A stretch of 64,000 bases of DNA from Coniella vitis (lineage: Eukaryota > Ascomycota > Sordariomycetes > Diaporthales > Schizoparmaceae), in the NCBI GenBank assembly GCA_011317545.1, contig WUJK01000002.1:2790001-2854000 (forward strand), written 5' to 3'. Made by a program: the position numbers and the translations under genes. The notes beneath the pieces were generated by a model. That model saw nothing but the letters and a program-made list of their open reading frames with translations, did not search any database and was not told the origin of the DNA. This document shows, piece by piece, positions 50,310-61,777 of this stretch (the stretch's first letter is position 1; each line of letters begins with the position of its first letter).

Positions 50310-51204
50310 AGCTTTGACACTGTTTGCTGCTGTCAGGTGTCCAGGTTCTCTGTTTGGTGCATGGATGGGCTGGTAATGGGTATTCGAGTCCAGTAGAGAC
50401 CGGGTGAGGAAAATTTCAACGATTCACAACGAATGACCATCACATGATGCATGTGATCAGAGCCTAGTGGTGCAGAGTGAGCCACGGGCTGTCGTAACAA
50501 AAATATACCAATGCATCACTCAATACTGTCCAAATTTACGAATTTTTTCTTCTCCAATGCGATGCTGTTGCCAATCCCACTTACCTGAACTTGAATAACA
50601 TCGTATAAAACATGCTGTAGAATGACCGTCAGCTTGCTTTCGTATCCTCATGTCGACGTAAATTCTCAAGGGCCTCTACACCCTTCAAGATTGCATCTTC
50701 ATTAGAATACCAAGTACATGTTCAACTGTTGAAAATCCGAGTTCAGTGGGTACCTAGGTACCCAAGTAGTTTTTTGCCGCTAAACTCCCTTCCTACCTTT
50801 GCCGGCGCCGCCGCGAAACCCGCATGAGCAGCCGAAAGTGCGTCATAGTTTTTCGTGCCCAATCCTCGGGCCTGCCAACGCTTCTGATTTGCCTGGGCCT
50901 GTGGCAGCTACAAGTATTTGCGCAGATGGCTTCGTTACTTCCAAGGACCGGACGGCCGGTTACCTCCTGCTACTCTTCAACACCCCCGACACATTACGCA
51001 CCCTGCATCCTCGTCTCCAACCGCCTGCAATATTGGCTACAAAAAAATACTGTTCGGCCCACGTACAGCCTGCTTCAAGCATCCACCCCTACTTCCCACG
51101 CGCCCTCTAGCGACTGTTACACTCGATCAAGGCGTGTAAAACTGGGACATTCGTGTCATATACGCAGTCAGATTTCTGCACATCAACGCAAAGAATATTC
51201 CAAC
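50310..51204. other. Intergenic region between RPL3 and the small conserved gene
   Basis: No gene is supported. An upstream open frame joins the ATG at 51205 in frame from about 50824, but its residues look like translated non-coding sequence, so the later ATG was preferred for the next gene. Confidence 0.5.
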
Positions 51205-51786
51205 ATGGCGTCGGACGAGGACTACCAGTCTTTTCTAGACAAAGCCAACCAAGACCCGACCTCGGGCTCAGCGGCTGCGCAAACATCCCAGAGCAAGAAG
51301 GAATTCAAAGCAACAGACGAGGGAACAGCCGTCCCCAAGGCGCTCGTGACAGCCACCCAGGATGCGTTCTATTCATCAGACGCAGACGAACCATTTGTGC
51401 CTGTTTCATTGGCCTGGGAAAAGCGCGACGGATTGCCAAATGAAGGTATGTGCGCTTTCGCGCCGTCCTGCCGGGGTATAGACGGACAACAAAGCTTATG
51501 AAGATGGACTGACTGATTCGTTTGTGCAGAGGAGATCGCCCAATTAGTCGAGCATTGGGACCCCGCAAAAGCAGAAGTAGAGATCATGGACCCCATTGAC
51601 TGGGACCGGAATGGACAGTACAGAGAGGTTGTCGATGCAGTCAGGGAAGCCGGTGCGGGTAATGACGTACGTGTATACAGGATTGTCAGAGACAGGACAA
51701 GAGCAGAGTATTTTGTGGTAACCAGACAAGATAATGGCAAGGAGGCTCGTCTCGTGGGCGTCAAGGCTTTGGCGGTTGAGAGTTGA
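51205..51786 (+). CDS. Small conserved fungal protein, unknown function, 2 exons
   Basis: Exons 51205..51445 and 51530..51786 join (LPNE|EEIAQLVEHW) into 165 residues. The N-terminus MASDEDYQSFLDKANQDP is followed by a Ser/Ala/Gln-rich linker, then FYSSDADEPFVPVSLAW, and an ordered C-terminal half with MDPIDWDRNGQYREVV and VRVYRIVRDRTRAEYFVV, suggesting a small alpha/beta domain. There is no signal peptide or membrane segment. I recall similar short proteins across filamentous ascomycetes but know no function. The start at 51205 was chosen because residues before it lack conservation-like character and an ACATGG context fits. Confidence 0.82.
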
Positions 51787-52257
51787 GGAGGGTTAAGGAT
51801 TGGGTACATAGTAAAGGCATGCTATGCACTGTGCCCTGTACCTAAGGAAACATTGCAGACTGATGATTGATATATTTGTACATTATAACACAATCACCTC
51901 ATACCTTAGTACACCTGAGCACCATTCCAGACGGACCTTCTCTTCATAACGTCGTGCGTCAAGATTGGGTTTTGGCCGTTCTGGGGTTTGAATAGCAGCC
52001 GTACATGACAGTCCCGTTCGGCCAGAGCAAGGTCAGTAGGCCCCCACCCTAGCTTTAGAGCTTAGCGAGCGGCCAGCCCCGCCATAGGATCCCCTGAAAG
52101 AGCCTGAGAACACTGTACTGTACATACTATCTCATGAGTCAAGTTTGATTCCTACTCTGCTCGTAGCGTCGCCGCCAACTGCTTTGCCCCAGCGCGTACT
52201 GTGTGTCCACCGGCGCCGAAGGTGCCTTTTCGAACCCCATTTTTTCTCTCTGAAAAC
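51787..52257. promoter_or_regulatory. Upstream region of the anthranilate synthase gene
   Basis: This holds the 3' end of the small gene and the promoter of the anthranilate synthase gene. A CPC1/GCN4-type site is listed separately. Confidence 0.5.
52135..52141 (+). promoter_or_regulatory. TGAGTCA site, cross-pathway control (CPC1/GCN4-type) element
   Basis: A perfect TGA(C/G)TCA match lies 117 bases before the ATG at 52258. CPC1/CpcA/Gcn4 bZIP factors bind this sequence to induce amino-acid biosynthesis genes on starvation, and trpE-type genes are classical targets. Binding here is inferred. Confidence 0.6.
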
Positions 52258-54068
52258 ATGAACGGCCCAGTGAGTGGTTCCGAATTATTGCATCTGCTAA
52301 TTCATTTCATCCCCGGCTCAATGGCTTCAGTTGACACATCCTTCCAGGACGAAATCGTCCCTTCGTTGGCGACGGTCAAGGAGGTCTTGGCCCAGCAGCA
52401 AGGTCCCAGAGAACCCAATTTGGTACCTTTGTACGGCCAGATCTCGTCCGACTTGATCACGCCGTCGGCTGCGTATCTCAAGGTTGTGGCTCACACCAAA
52501 TCGCCCTACTCGGTCCTATTTGAGAGCGCCGCATCCGAAAGAGTTGGTCGCTACAGCTTCGTTGGTGCAGGTCCAAGAAAGATCCTCAAGACGGGTGAGG
52601 GCCATGGCGAATCTTGCGACCCCATTCCTGCGTTGGAACACGAGTTGTCCCAATATGTTGTCGCCGATGTACCCGGCTTGAAACTGCCCCCTCTCACGGG
52701 CGGCGCCATTGGGTACATAGGTTATGACTGTGTTAGGTCAGGATAAATTGCTCATCTTGGGAATCTTACCCTTCTAACATGTCCTTTAGATATTTCGAGC
52801 CCAAGACTGCGCGGCCCATGAAGGATGTGCTCCAGATCCCCGAGTCCCTCATGCAGTTCTATGACACTATCGTGGCGTTTGATCGATTTTACGGTGTAAT
52901 CAAGGTCATTACCTACCTCAAAGTCCCACAAGATTCTGCCAATATCGACGCGGAATACGCCAAAACTATTCAAATAATCAAAGATCTCATCAAGGTCCTG
53001 GAGGCGCCTGAAATTCCCTTACCGGAGCAAAAGCCCGTCCAGCTGGGCCGCGAGGCCACGTCGAACATTGGGCGGGATGGCTATGAGTCCCACGTCAAAA
53101 ATCTCAAGGAGCACATCATCACTGGCGACATTATCCAGGCCGTGCCGTCCCAGCGCTTTGCGCGCCCAACTGACCTGCACCCCTTCAACATTTACAGGCA
53201 TCTGCGCACTGTCAACCCTTCGCCTTACCTCTTTTACATTGACTGTGAAGATTTCCAAATCGTCGGTGCCTCGCCAGAACTGCTCGTCAAGGCGGAAGAT
53301 GGCCGTATCATCACGCATCCCATCGCTGGTACTGTCAAGCGCGGCAAGACTGCCGAGGAGGACGAGCGCCTGGCCAACGAACTCGCAAGCTCCCTCAAGG
53401 ACCGCGCCGAGCACGTCATGCTGGTTGACCTGGCCCGCAACGACGTCACCCGTGTCTGTGATCCCCTCGAAACCCGCGTCGACAGGCTCATGGTTGTGGA
53501 GAAGTTCTCGCATGTGCAGCACCTCGTGTCCCAGGTGTCGGGTGTGTTGCGGCCTGACAAGACCAGATTCGACGCCTTTCGGTCCATCTTCCCGGCCGGA
53601 ACTGTGTCGGGCGCGCCCAAGGTCAAGGCCATGGAACTGATTGCCGAGCTGGAAAAAGAAAAACGAGGTGTCTATGCTGGCGCCGTTGGGTACTTTGGCT
53701 ACGGCAGTGTGAAGGCCAATGGCGAAGAGAAGGAGGGCGCAATGGACACATGTATTGCTCTCCGGACAATGATGGTCAAGGACGGCGTAGCGTACCTACA
53801 AGCCGGTAAGCTCCGTGTCCCAGTGTCCCAAAACACTAATCTTTGGATGAAAAGTGTCTAATCTAGTCGACAGGTGGTGGCATCGTCTTCGACTCGGACC
53901 CGTACGATGAGTGGATCGAGACCATGGTAAGTGCAACTCCACAGCCTGAGCGGTCTGATCTCACTATACAATATCACTCTCTAATTCGCAGAGTAGAACA
54001 AATTGGGCGCCAATATGAAGACCATTGAGACGGCCGAACAAATATACGCAAAGCGCCAAGCAGAGTAA
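52258..54068 (+). CDS. Anthranilate synthase component I (trpE type), 5 exons
   Basis: This enzyme makes anthranilate from chorismate, the first step of tryptophan synthesis, using ammonia from the TrpG-type glutaminase of the trifunctional partner. The proposed exons are 52258..52269, 52348..52736, 52790..53805, 53874..53926 and 53997..54068, giving 513 residues. The LFESAASE segment near residue 75 corresponds to the tryptophan feedback site (LLES in other TrpE proteins). Catalytic-domain motifs follow: DIIQAVPSQRF, HPIAGTVKRGKT, and the end AGAVGYFGYG, then FDSDPYDEW. The first intron is uncertain: its 78 bases are in frame and stop-free, so translation from 52258 without splicing, or from an internal ATG at 52321, would also give a complete protein. 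The remaining three junctions are firm because they restore DCVRYFEP, LQAGGGIVFDSD and ETMNKLGANMKT. Confidence 0.93.
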
Positions 54069-54257
54069 CTATCAAGGGTGAAACTAACTAAGCCGGTCAT
54101 TGGGAGTCACGGACCACTAGAATCAGGTTGCCCATCAAACTTGCAACCTGAACTGTCAAAGTTCAATAGAAAATGCAGCATGAAGGCCAGCGTAGAGTGA
54201 AGCGCTAATTCATGCTAGTCTTATTGGAGTATTGGAAAGAATTCTTCGTCGCCATTT

Positions 54258-55117
54258 TCAAGCAGTCGGGGCAGCAGAAGCCAGTTCCTGTTCTGCATTC
54301 TCATGTACATGGCCTGCCTTTTCCTTCTCATCCAATTCATATTGTATTCCAGATAAATCCTTTGCTGGTTCCACTTGCTCAATACCATTGGAACGCCTAT
54401 ACTCGAGCGACTCCAGATCGATTCCATCAAAGGTTCGAACCTAAAATATATTCTCACTTTCAGCTCTGTAATCTTTGCTCTGTAGCAAGCGAGGGTGCAA
54501 TGGAAGTCGATCAAGGAGCAAGACAAGCCAACTTGGCCTCGCGGTCACACAGTGAATAGTACGTAGAAGGTATGTACTCACGCTGATTCCAAACATGCTG
54601 GGATGTTTGCCGGCATAAAAGTCACGAAAATCAATCCCAATGCTGGCGCCGCACTTGCCGCAAAACAGTTGGTCCTTTTGCTTGGTGTTGAACTGGTACC
54701 GTGACAGACGCGTCCACGAGTCGCCGTGCCACGCGACGTTTTCACGCACCATGTCTTTGGAGCGTCCACGGGTTAGCCGGCGTGATCCTTTGAAATCATC
54801 GTAATACGAATTCCATCCTGCTTAGTGCCCCGTCAAGAGGACAATAGAAGAATGGGTGCGCCCACTAGCCGTCCATCTCCCTACCCCTACCTTGACACCC
54901 TGGTTCTGCACCGTCCAGCTATGGGGGAAAGGCGTGGTGTAGACGTACAAACGAGCAGGTAGCCAAATCGGCGACAGGCAGAACAGTTGCATTGCAGCGG
55001 CTTAGTCTCTGGCAAAGGTGGTGAGAGGGTCACGCTGAACTTGATATAGCCACAGTGGCACCCTGCCTCATACGTCTGTTCCTTCTTGGGCTCTTCTGCA
55101 GGCATCGTGCTGGACAT
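54258..55117 (-). CDS. GFA-domain (glutathione-dependent formaldehyde-activating family) zinc protein, 3 exons
   Basis: Minus-strand exons are 54949..55117, 54582..54754 and 54258..54440, giving 174 residues. Intron 1 (GTACGT to CCAAAG) restores GYLLVYMVRENVAW; reading straight through breaks the frame. Zinc ligands of the GFA fold are all present: AGCHCGYIKF, CNCSACRRFGYLLVY, and LFCGKCGASIGIDF. The C-terminal ISVRTFDGIDLESLEY is also family-like and is restored by intron 2. The members of this family are small CENP-V/GFA proteins. Only some react with S-hydroxymethylglutathione, so the substrate here is open. The tail is Glu/Ala-rich. It is convergent with the anthranilate synthase gene, about 190 bases apart. 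Confidence 0.88.
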
Positions 55118-56008
55118 GATGTCTTGATGTCTTTTGCGTGTACTATGTATGTGCGTGGGGTTTCTGTTTCGTTCTTGGCGGCGACGAGACCTCAGAGGCT
55201 GAATGACTTTGAAAGCATGCAATGACAAAACACGGCCTTGGGATGCATGGAAAAGAATAGACCTGAGCGGGGTAAAAAGGATGCCAGTACTATGTAGAAT
55301 GTCATGTCCGCCTTTCATGATAAGGATGTACAAGGTTGCTTGATTCCTCCCGTGTATTCCGTCCCAACTTACAGTGAACGCGGCACCACTTGGCAACAGT
55401 AAACAATGCGCATGCATGCATGGGATCATTCACAAGCTCCACCACTCAAGTGAACATCTTATCATCTATCCATGTCATATCATGTATATTATATTAAGCT
55501 CCCTGTTTCTCTTGTAGAAGCTCAACATATTAGATCGCGTTGATGGCCAGCGGAGGACCAATCACGAGTCAATTGACGGATCAGTGCCGCAGCAAGTAGT
55601 AAGTAACCGAAGAGTTACGATATATAAAATTTGCCGCAGTAATGGATCAAGTCATTATGATACGCTGTGAAGTTCAAGTGCTCATACAATGTACACTATC
55701 TATATAGCAGCCTCCTTGCTTTTTCTCGCTCCCTTCAAGCCCAACTCTTTTTTCGGGATGCATATTCAATCGTGCCGACCGGCGTGTAGGTTAGTATGCA
55801 CATAGGAATAGTAATGTACGCCGCTTCCTGATATCGTCTACGGCGACGCCAGGCCATACTGAACCGCTCGCACCTTCGTGCATCTTTTTCTATTAGGCGA
55901 TAATGCATTTCCATCAATACGCAGATACATGAGATCAATACTGGTGCAAACCTGTCGTGGCATCCAATCACGCCTCCCTTGAAAGACCAAAAACAATGTG
56001 AGCAAGCA
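55118..56008. other. Intergenic region
   Basis: This lies upstream of the GFA gene and downstream of the DHA1 transporter gene. No gene, tRNA or repeat is recognised. Confidence 0.5.
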
Positions 56009-58094
56009 TTAGACGGATTCGGTGGCCTTGTCACCGTCCTTCTTTGGCACGACAGATGCTATAGCATCCGCATTGGCTCCTTGTTCATGAATTGCTTGCT
56101 TCTCCTCACCAGTGTCGTGGGATCGCACAGCCAAAGGCTGTTGTGCTTGGGGAGGGAAAGTGGGTGCAAATTTGCTCTTCGCGCGAATCTTTGGCCCATA
56201 AATGTAAAAAATGACGGGAATGGGCGCCAGTGCTACTCCCACACAGCCGAGCAATGTGGAGGCCCACTGGATGCCCATGCCCTCAAACATGTAGGTCGAA
56301 AAGAGTGGGAAACCGGCGCCGCAAAGCGAACGCAGAAAAGTGTTTCCAGCAATGGCCGAAGCAGCAAACATCAGATACGCGTCCACGAGGTAGTTGAGCG
56401 CCTGTAAGAAAATGGACATGAGGCCAAAGCCAGACAAAAGGCCAGAAGCTGTAGGAACAATCCAGTGTATATCCTCACGGTATCCGCTCCAGCCAAACCA
56501 GAACAAGCCAGCGGCAAATGCAACGCCTCCTGCCATGATGGATGGCAGACGCCATTCTGGAACTGGTATACCATTGTTGGCGGCGAGTTTACGCTGGTAC
56601 CAGGGCTGCTGGGCCAGTACGACAAGTCCGGCAATGATTTCGCCAATGATCATGCCAAAAAAGGTCAGACCTGCCACGCCCTGGGAGAAGTGGTGGACTC
56701 CCTGGAAAACCAGAGGGTAGGCAGTCAAGAACAGGTAGAGGATGCCATAAATGAAGCTCATGTAGATACTGAGAAGGAGCACAATAGGCTCCTTGAATAA
56801 GAGACGCATGGGTCGGCTCAAGTTCTTCTCAAGAAGCTCCCTGAAATCAACCTCAATCTCTTCCTGTTTGGCATGGATGAAGTGATTTTGAGTTCGGCGA
56901 CGAAGTTCGGCGGCCTTGGCGACTAGGATTTGAGGGGGATATGTCTCTTCGAGAAAAATGAGATCCAGGCCAAAGCTGAGGAATCCCATGAACGAGGTGA
57001 TGTACATGGTCCATCTCCAACCTAGATATGATTCGACAATGAAACCGCCGATGAAGGGCGCCAGTAAGGGACCAGTAAAGACCATCATGGAGAATATGGT
57101 GATGGCAATTCCACGGGTGGCGTTGTTGAACATGTCGGAGAACACGGCGGCAACGACAGCCAGAGGACAGGCGCCCATGAAACCGGCAAAAAAGCGCGCG
57201 ATGAGGACGGTCTGCAGATCCTTTGCCACAGCAACAGCAATGGTGAAGATGGAGAAACCAAACATAGATATGACAATCGGTAACCGCCGCCCTTTCAGCT
57301 CAGAGAAGGGTGCCCATAGAGTAGGCCCGGTAGCGAAGCCAAGCACATAGAACGAAACACCCAAGATACCAACCTCCCGAGAGACGCCGAATTCAGTTGC
57401 TATCGCTTCGGTGCCGGCGGAAAAGATGCTGGATGTGAAAGCTGAGGTCAGAGTGGTGAAGCCTAACATGGCGGCAGTCAAGACCCTGGTGGTTGTTAGT
57501 ACGTGTTTTGGCGTTGACGATAAGCAAGTGGTGTGCGAGGTGTTGAGACTTACTTCTTGCGCAAAGGCCAGTTCTGAGCGTGGATTGGGTCATTGGGTCC
57601 ATCAACTACGTACAGCGACTGTCAGTCAGGTATCTCAAGAGCGAAAAAAGGGTCGTATTTTTTTTACAAGAAAAAAAAAGTGAGATCAGTTGAATGGGGC
57701 TGCCAAAGAATGCACACTTACACTCAACGACGTAGTCGTCCACATTGAGCTTTGGTGGCATGAGCTTGCCTCCACCCATTGGAGGCATAGGTCTCCTAGA
57801 ATCACGAGTCTGCGTGTTGCTCCTGCCCATGCTCACGCCGACGGTGGCATCGCGCTGACTTCTAGCCGTCTGGATGCGGTCGAGCTCGGTAGGGTGCCGC
57901 TCCAGATCGCGCTGGGTCGATAACCTGCTAATGGCGGTATGCCGACCATGGAGCGAGGCTGCTGAGCTCGAGGTAGATACGGACGAGGCTGACAAGACTC
58001 GTTCGACCTCGTTCGAGGCGCGTCTGCCGTAATTTTGAGCATCCTGTTCTGTGGCGAGGATCTCGCGATCGAGTTCCTCAAGAACGGCGCCCAT
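56009..58094 (-). CDS. MFS transporter, DHA1 family (drug/polyamine type), 3 exons
   Basis: This is a 12-helix proton antiporter of the multidrug/polyamine group. Minus-strand exons are 57722..58094, 57554..57605 and 56009..57485, giving 633 residues from the first in-frame ATG. Introns restore NVDDYVVEFDGPNDP and LRKKVLTAAM. The family signature DGPNDPIHAQNWPLRKK precedes TM1. The TM2-3 loop reads APFSELKGRR, and the central loop reads RPMRLLFKEPIVLLL, both typical of Tpo1/Flr1-like DHA1 members. The cytoplasmic N-terminus of about 140 residues is Ser/Arg-rich and probably phosphorylated. The C-terminal tail is Ala/Glu/Lys-rich. The reading frame stays open for 36 further codons upstream of the chosen ATG, to a CATATACAG that looks like a splice acceptor at about 58203, so a short extra 5' exon or a 5' untranslated intron is possible. 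Confidence 0.88.
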
Positions 58095-60033
58095 CCTGAG
58101 TGACGTGCTAAAGGATGATTGTTTGCGCAGTCGCCCGAATGCTGCGGCGGCTTGCTTCCGACCAGCCTGCGAAGGTCCAGAGGCTGATTGATAGTCGGCC
58201 AACTGTATATGTTACAGTATGACACAGTCGGAACGGAAACGAGTTAGGAAAGGAGCTGGTAGCGGAAGCGGATGTAGGTAGATGACTGCGGCTTAAAAAG
58301 TATCTACCCAGGCTACCTAACTAGGTAGGAAGTAGGCACACAGGGAGAAAGTATATTTTTCGACTAGTATTTGATCGTAAGCCCCATCAAGTAGAATGGA
58401 AGATCTGGTTAGGATAACACGACATGAAAGATTTCTGACACGTTCGGTGACGGAATCGTTCCTTTGTCCATTGTTTGAAGCAGGGGAAGGGGGCTGCGAT
58501 ATGGGTTGTTTTATTTCTTGTTTTGCCGACGCAGGAATCGCAGTCTAAGTCGCCTTTTGGATTAATAAAAAAAAAACACCCAAAAAAGGCCCACAGCGGG
58601 CATGTACCTAGCAGGCCTAGGTAGCTTTTGGGGCTGCCAAGACTTGCGTTTTGTCAGCCCAACACAACTTGCAGCGCGCAATGTGCTTGGCAAACAAACT
58701 GTCGGGTAACTTGTAAGCGGCAGCAACCGTGAGGATGCACCACGATTCACCATTTTTCGCTCGGCGGCCTATCTCCAGCATTTTCATGATACTTGTGTGT
58801 ACTGCTGTGCTGACGAATGCGAGCAGCAACTACAACGCAGCTAATCCAACAGAGCAGAGGGGGCGGGCAGCAGTTGAAATATTGTACATGCCCGGTAACT
58901 TCCCTGCTTCCCAAGCCCTGAAACCTCCAGGCGGTTTAGTGGGAAGCAAGGCCGCTAGAGGAGCCTCCCCATTACAAGAACTCCACTGAGGTGAGGTGAG
59001 GGTTCATTAACGTACTTCGTCCTTACCATGTACTACTACTACTTACTATGCATGTAGCGCTTCAGCCAGGTTTGCCAGGGTCCGCCGAGGACAATCCAGA
59101 AGATTCGCTGCAGATGCAGTATTGTGTTATGTACCACTACTATAGTGGATGTTCTTTGCTCCAACAACTTGATTCGTAAAATGATTTGGCATACTATGAA
59201 AAGTACATTAATAATAAAGCAATAAGCACAAGAGTCCGGTTAGGCTGGGTACGTAGTCAGATAGTATCAGATATTCACCGCGGCTAGTCCCCAAAGCACT
59301 GAGTAATCAGCTAACCTTTTTCTCTCTCTCCCCAACAGCTCCGCCTTGACCTCTCATAGTACCTTCCTCGGTCTCGGCCTTATGGGACGGCGCCGATATT
59401 TTAGTCTGTCTTTTTACCTGGCAGCCTCGGTGCTAAGTGGCCAAACACAAACTTTGACTGATTGGGAATCACGAAGCAATTGTGAAATTTACAGATCCAG
59501 CTTTTCCCGCTCCCCTTTACGGTACCGCTTTTTTTTACTATGTATATGTATTATGCCAGCAATAGGGTGATTCTAGAAGTACCGTGGCGGGGCCATTGGT
59601 CCACTTGTACCCGCTTGTAGCCAGCCATCCCCCCTTCCACAGCTCCGTTTCCCTCCCACAAACCTATGATACATGGTACGGCATCGCACTGCATTGTACA
59701 TAATGAGTAGTGTCTTAAGCCGTAGTGATGTGGGACAGTCTTCATTGTTCTGTACTATAGTAGTGTCTGTGTGCATGGGTGTGGCTGTGTATGTGTATCC
59801 TTATCGCCTACTTGCATTGTTGCTATACACTATGTACACATAAAATATATAGGTGATCTTGGCCGCCATGCGTACCCAAACTTTGTGCCGGTCTTTGCGC
59901 TGTGTATCTGTTTGATCTCATCTACAATTCTACCAGAGACACAACATCTAATGCGAATTGCTCTTTTCACTCTTCATTCTTAGACAGACGGAAACAAATA
60001 AACATACAGTACATGCAAATGATAATCAAGCAC
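58095..60033. other. Intergenic region between two MFS transporter genes
   Basis: It holds the upstream region of the DHA1 gene and the downstream region of the inositol-type transporter gene. No gene is supported. GTAC-type words recur (about 59025-59055), and an A run lies at about 58568-58576. Confidence 0.5.
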
Positions 60034-61777
60034 CTAACGCCTACCAACACCCCAGTCATCCCTTTCCAAAAGACTAGCGGCCTCCTCAAGTGTCAGACCG
60101 CTAGTCTCGGGATATATCCGGTATACGGCCGCGAGCCCAGCTAGACACACAATAGCATACAGCACAAACGTCCACGACGGCGATAATGCGTCCATGAGCG
60201 GTAGGAAAGTGAGGCCCACTACAAAATTTGATGCCCAGTTTGTTCCAGATGCGGCGCCACTGCCGACGGATCGCACGCTCAAAGAAAACAGCTCGCTCTG
60301 CATCCATGGAACGCTGCCTAGCCCGATCGCGTAGGCTGCAACATAAAGCATGACGGCAACCAGCACTACGCTAGCCGCGCCTCGGTCGTCCGCTGCACGA
60401 GATATCGCTGTGTTGCTTGTGGACGAAGATGTTGATGATTTCATACGCGAAAAGCCGTATGCCGAGAGGAGAAGACCACCCACCATAAATGGCAGCGAAT
60501 AGAGTAAAATCCGTCGTCGGCCAACCTTGTCAATGACGACGAGCGCAACCGTTGTAAACAGGAAGTTGGTCAAGGCGACGGTCATGGATGTCAGTGTCGG
60601 GCTCGTAAAGCCTAGCATCATAAATATAGTTGCTGAAAAGTACATCAACGAGTTCTAAAGTCAAAAGTTAGCTTGCTTGCAGAGCTTCAAGTTTGTCCGA
60701 GGAGATATCAACAACAGAGTGGAACTTACGAAACCGCACAATTGCTGCAGTCCCTGTAGGAGACAAGCAATTGCCAGCGCACGGCGGTTCCGCCGCCCAG
60801 TCAACAGCTCATCCCACCCTTCCAGCCAGGAGGCCTTGCCCTGCTGTGTCATTCTGCGAGCCTTCTGTGCCTCTTCCTCCTCCAGGACCTCCTCCTCAAT
60901 ACTCTTCAAAACTGCGACTGCAGCGGCAGACGAGCCTGGACCAGAGCCCACGACACGTCGTATGATTTGCCGAGCTTCATCGATCCGCCCTGCTCGTACC
61001 AGCCACCGCGGGGTTTCGGGCATGAATAAAACCAGTATGTTCTGTAGTATTGCTGGTGCGGCGCCCAGACCAACCATCCACCGCCACCCCGTTGATTGAC
61101 TGCCATGCTCTGCGAAAGCCCACCCCACTATGTATGCAACGACCTGCCCTAAAGTGACGAATACGCTGTTCATGGTAACTAGTCGTCCCCGATGTGCAGC
61201 TGGTGCCAATTCGGCAATGTATAGAGGCGTTACAAAACTGGCCGCTCCGATAGCTGCGCCGACCACAGATCTTCCAATGACCATCGTGAGAACGCTGGAG
61301 CTCAAGGCCTGCAGGAGAGCACCCAGAGTGAAGAGTAGGTCGGCGTAGAATAAGACGCGTTTCCGGCCGAGGCTGTCGGCAAGGTAGGACGCAAAAGGAG
61401 AAACAAGCAAGGCGAACAGGGCGGTCGCGGACGTGATGATGGATTTGTCGAAAGAGGTGAGGAGGCGGTTCGACAAGGACGTATCGAGAGATACCAGCAG
61501 ACTAGCTACAATGCCGGTATCGACTGGTGCAAGGACAGGCAGTCAGTACAGGCAGTCAGAAAGGCGTCGTAGGAGGGTGTCGTAGCATACATCCGAACAA
61601 CAGGCCACTGATGCCAGCAGAAAAGGTCAAGAGCCACATGAAAAGCCCAGGGGAGGCGTACGCAGACTGGTCCGAGCCTGCGAACAACGAGCCATGCAGC
61701 TCACTCACGCTGTCGAGATGCTCATCACAATCATCGCGGCCATGATTTGAGATGAGGGGTTCCTGCAGGTTATCCAT
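60034..61777 (-). CDS. MFS sugar/polyol transporter, inositol-transporter-like, 3 exons
   Basis: Minus-strand exons are 61591..61777, 60730..61523 and 60034..60654, giving 533 residues. Introns restore SGLLFGFDTGIVASLLV in TM1 and LQQLCGFNSLMYFSATIF in TM7. Sugar porter signatures are complete: ADSLGRKRVL in the TM2-3 loop, PETPRWLVRAGR after TM6, DKVGRRRILL in the TM8-9 loop, and YPETSGLTLEEA after TM12. The long loop of charged residues (KSIEEEVLEEEEAQKARR) and the Ser/Thr-rich insertion in the TM9-10 loop (SRMKSSTSSSTSNTA) resemble fungal myo-inositol transporters of the Itr type. The N-terminus is about 45 residues of charged, cytoplasmic sequence starting MDNLQEPLISNHG. Substrate is inferred only from family resemblance. 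Confidence 0.88.

Noticed and set aside
53019..53522. A 167-codon open frame antisense to anthranilate synthase
   Set aside because: Shadow of a conserved coding exon; no independent family features.
54914..54948. A 34-base intron (GTTTGT to CCATAG) in the GFA gene
   Set aside because: Too short for a fungal intron, and it does not restore the family sequence. The GTACGT to CCAAAG intron does.
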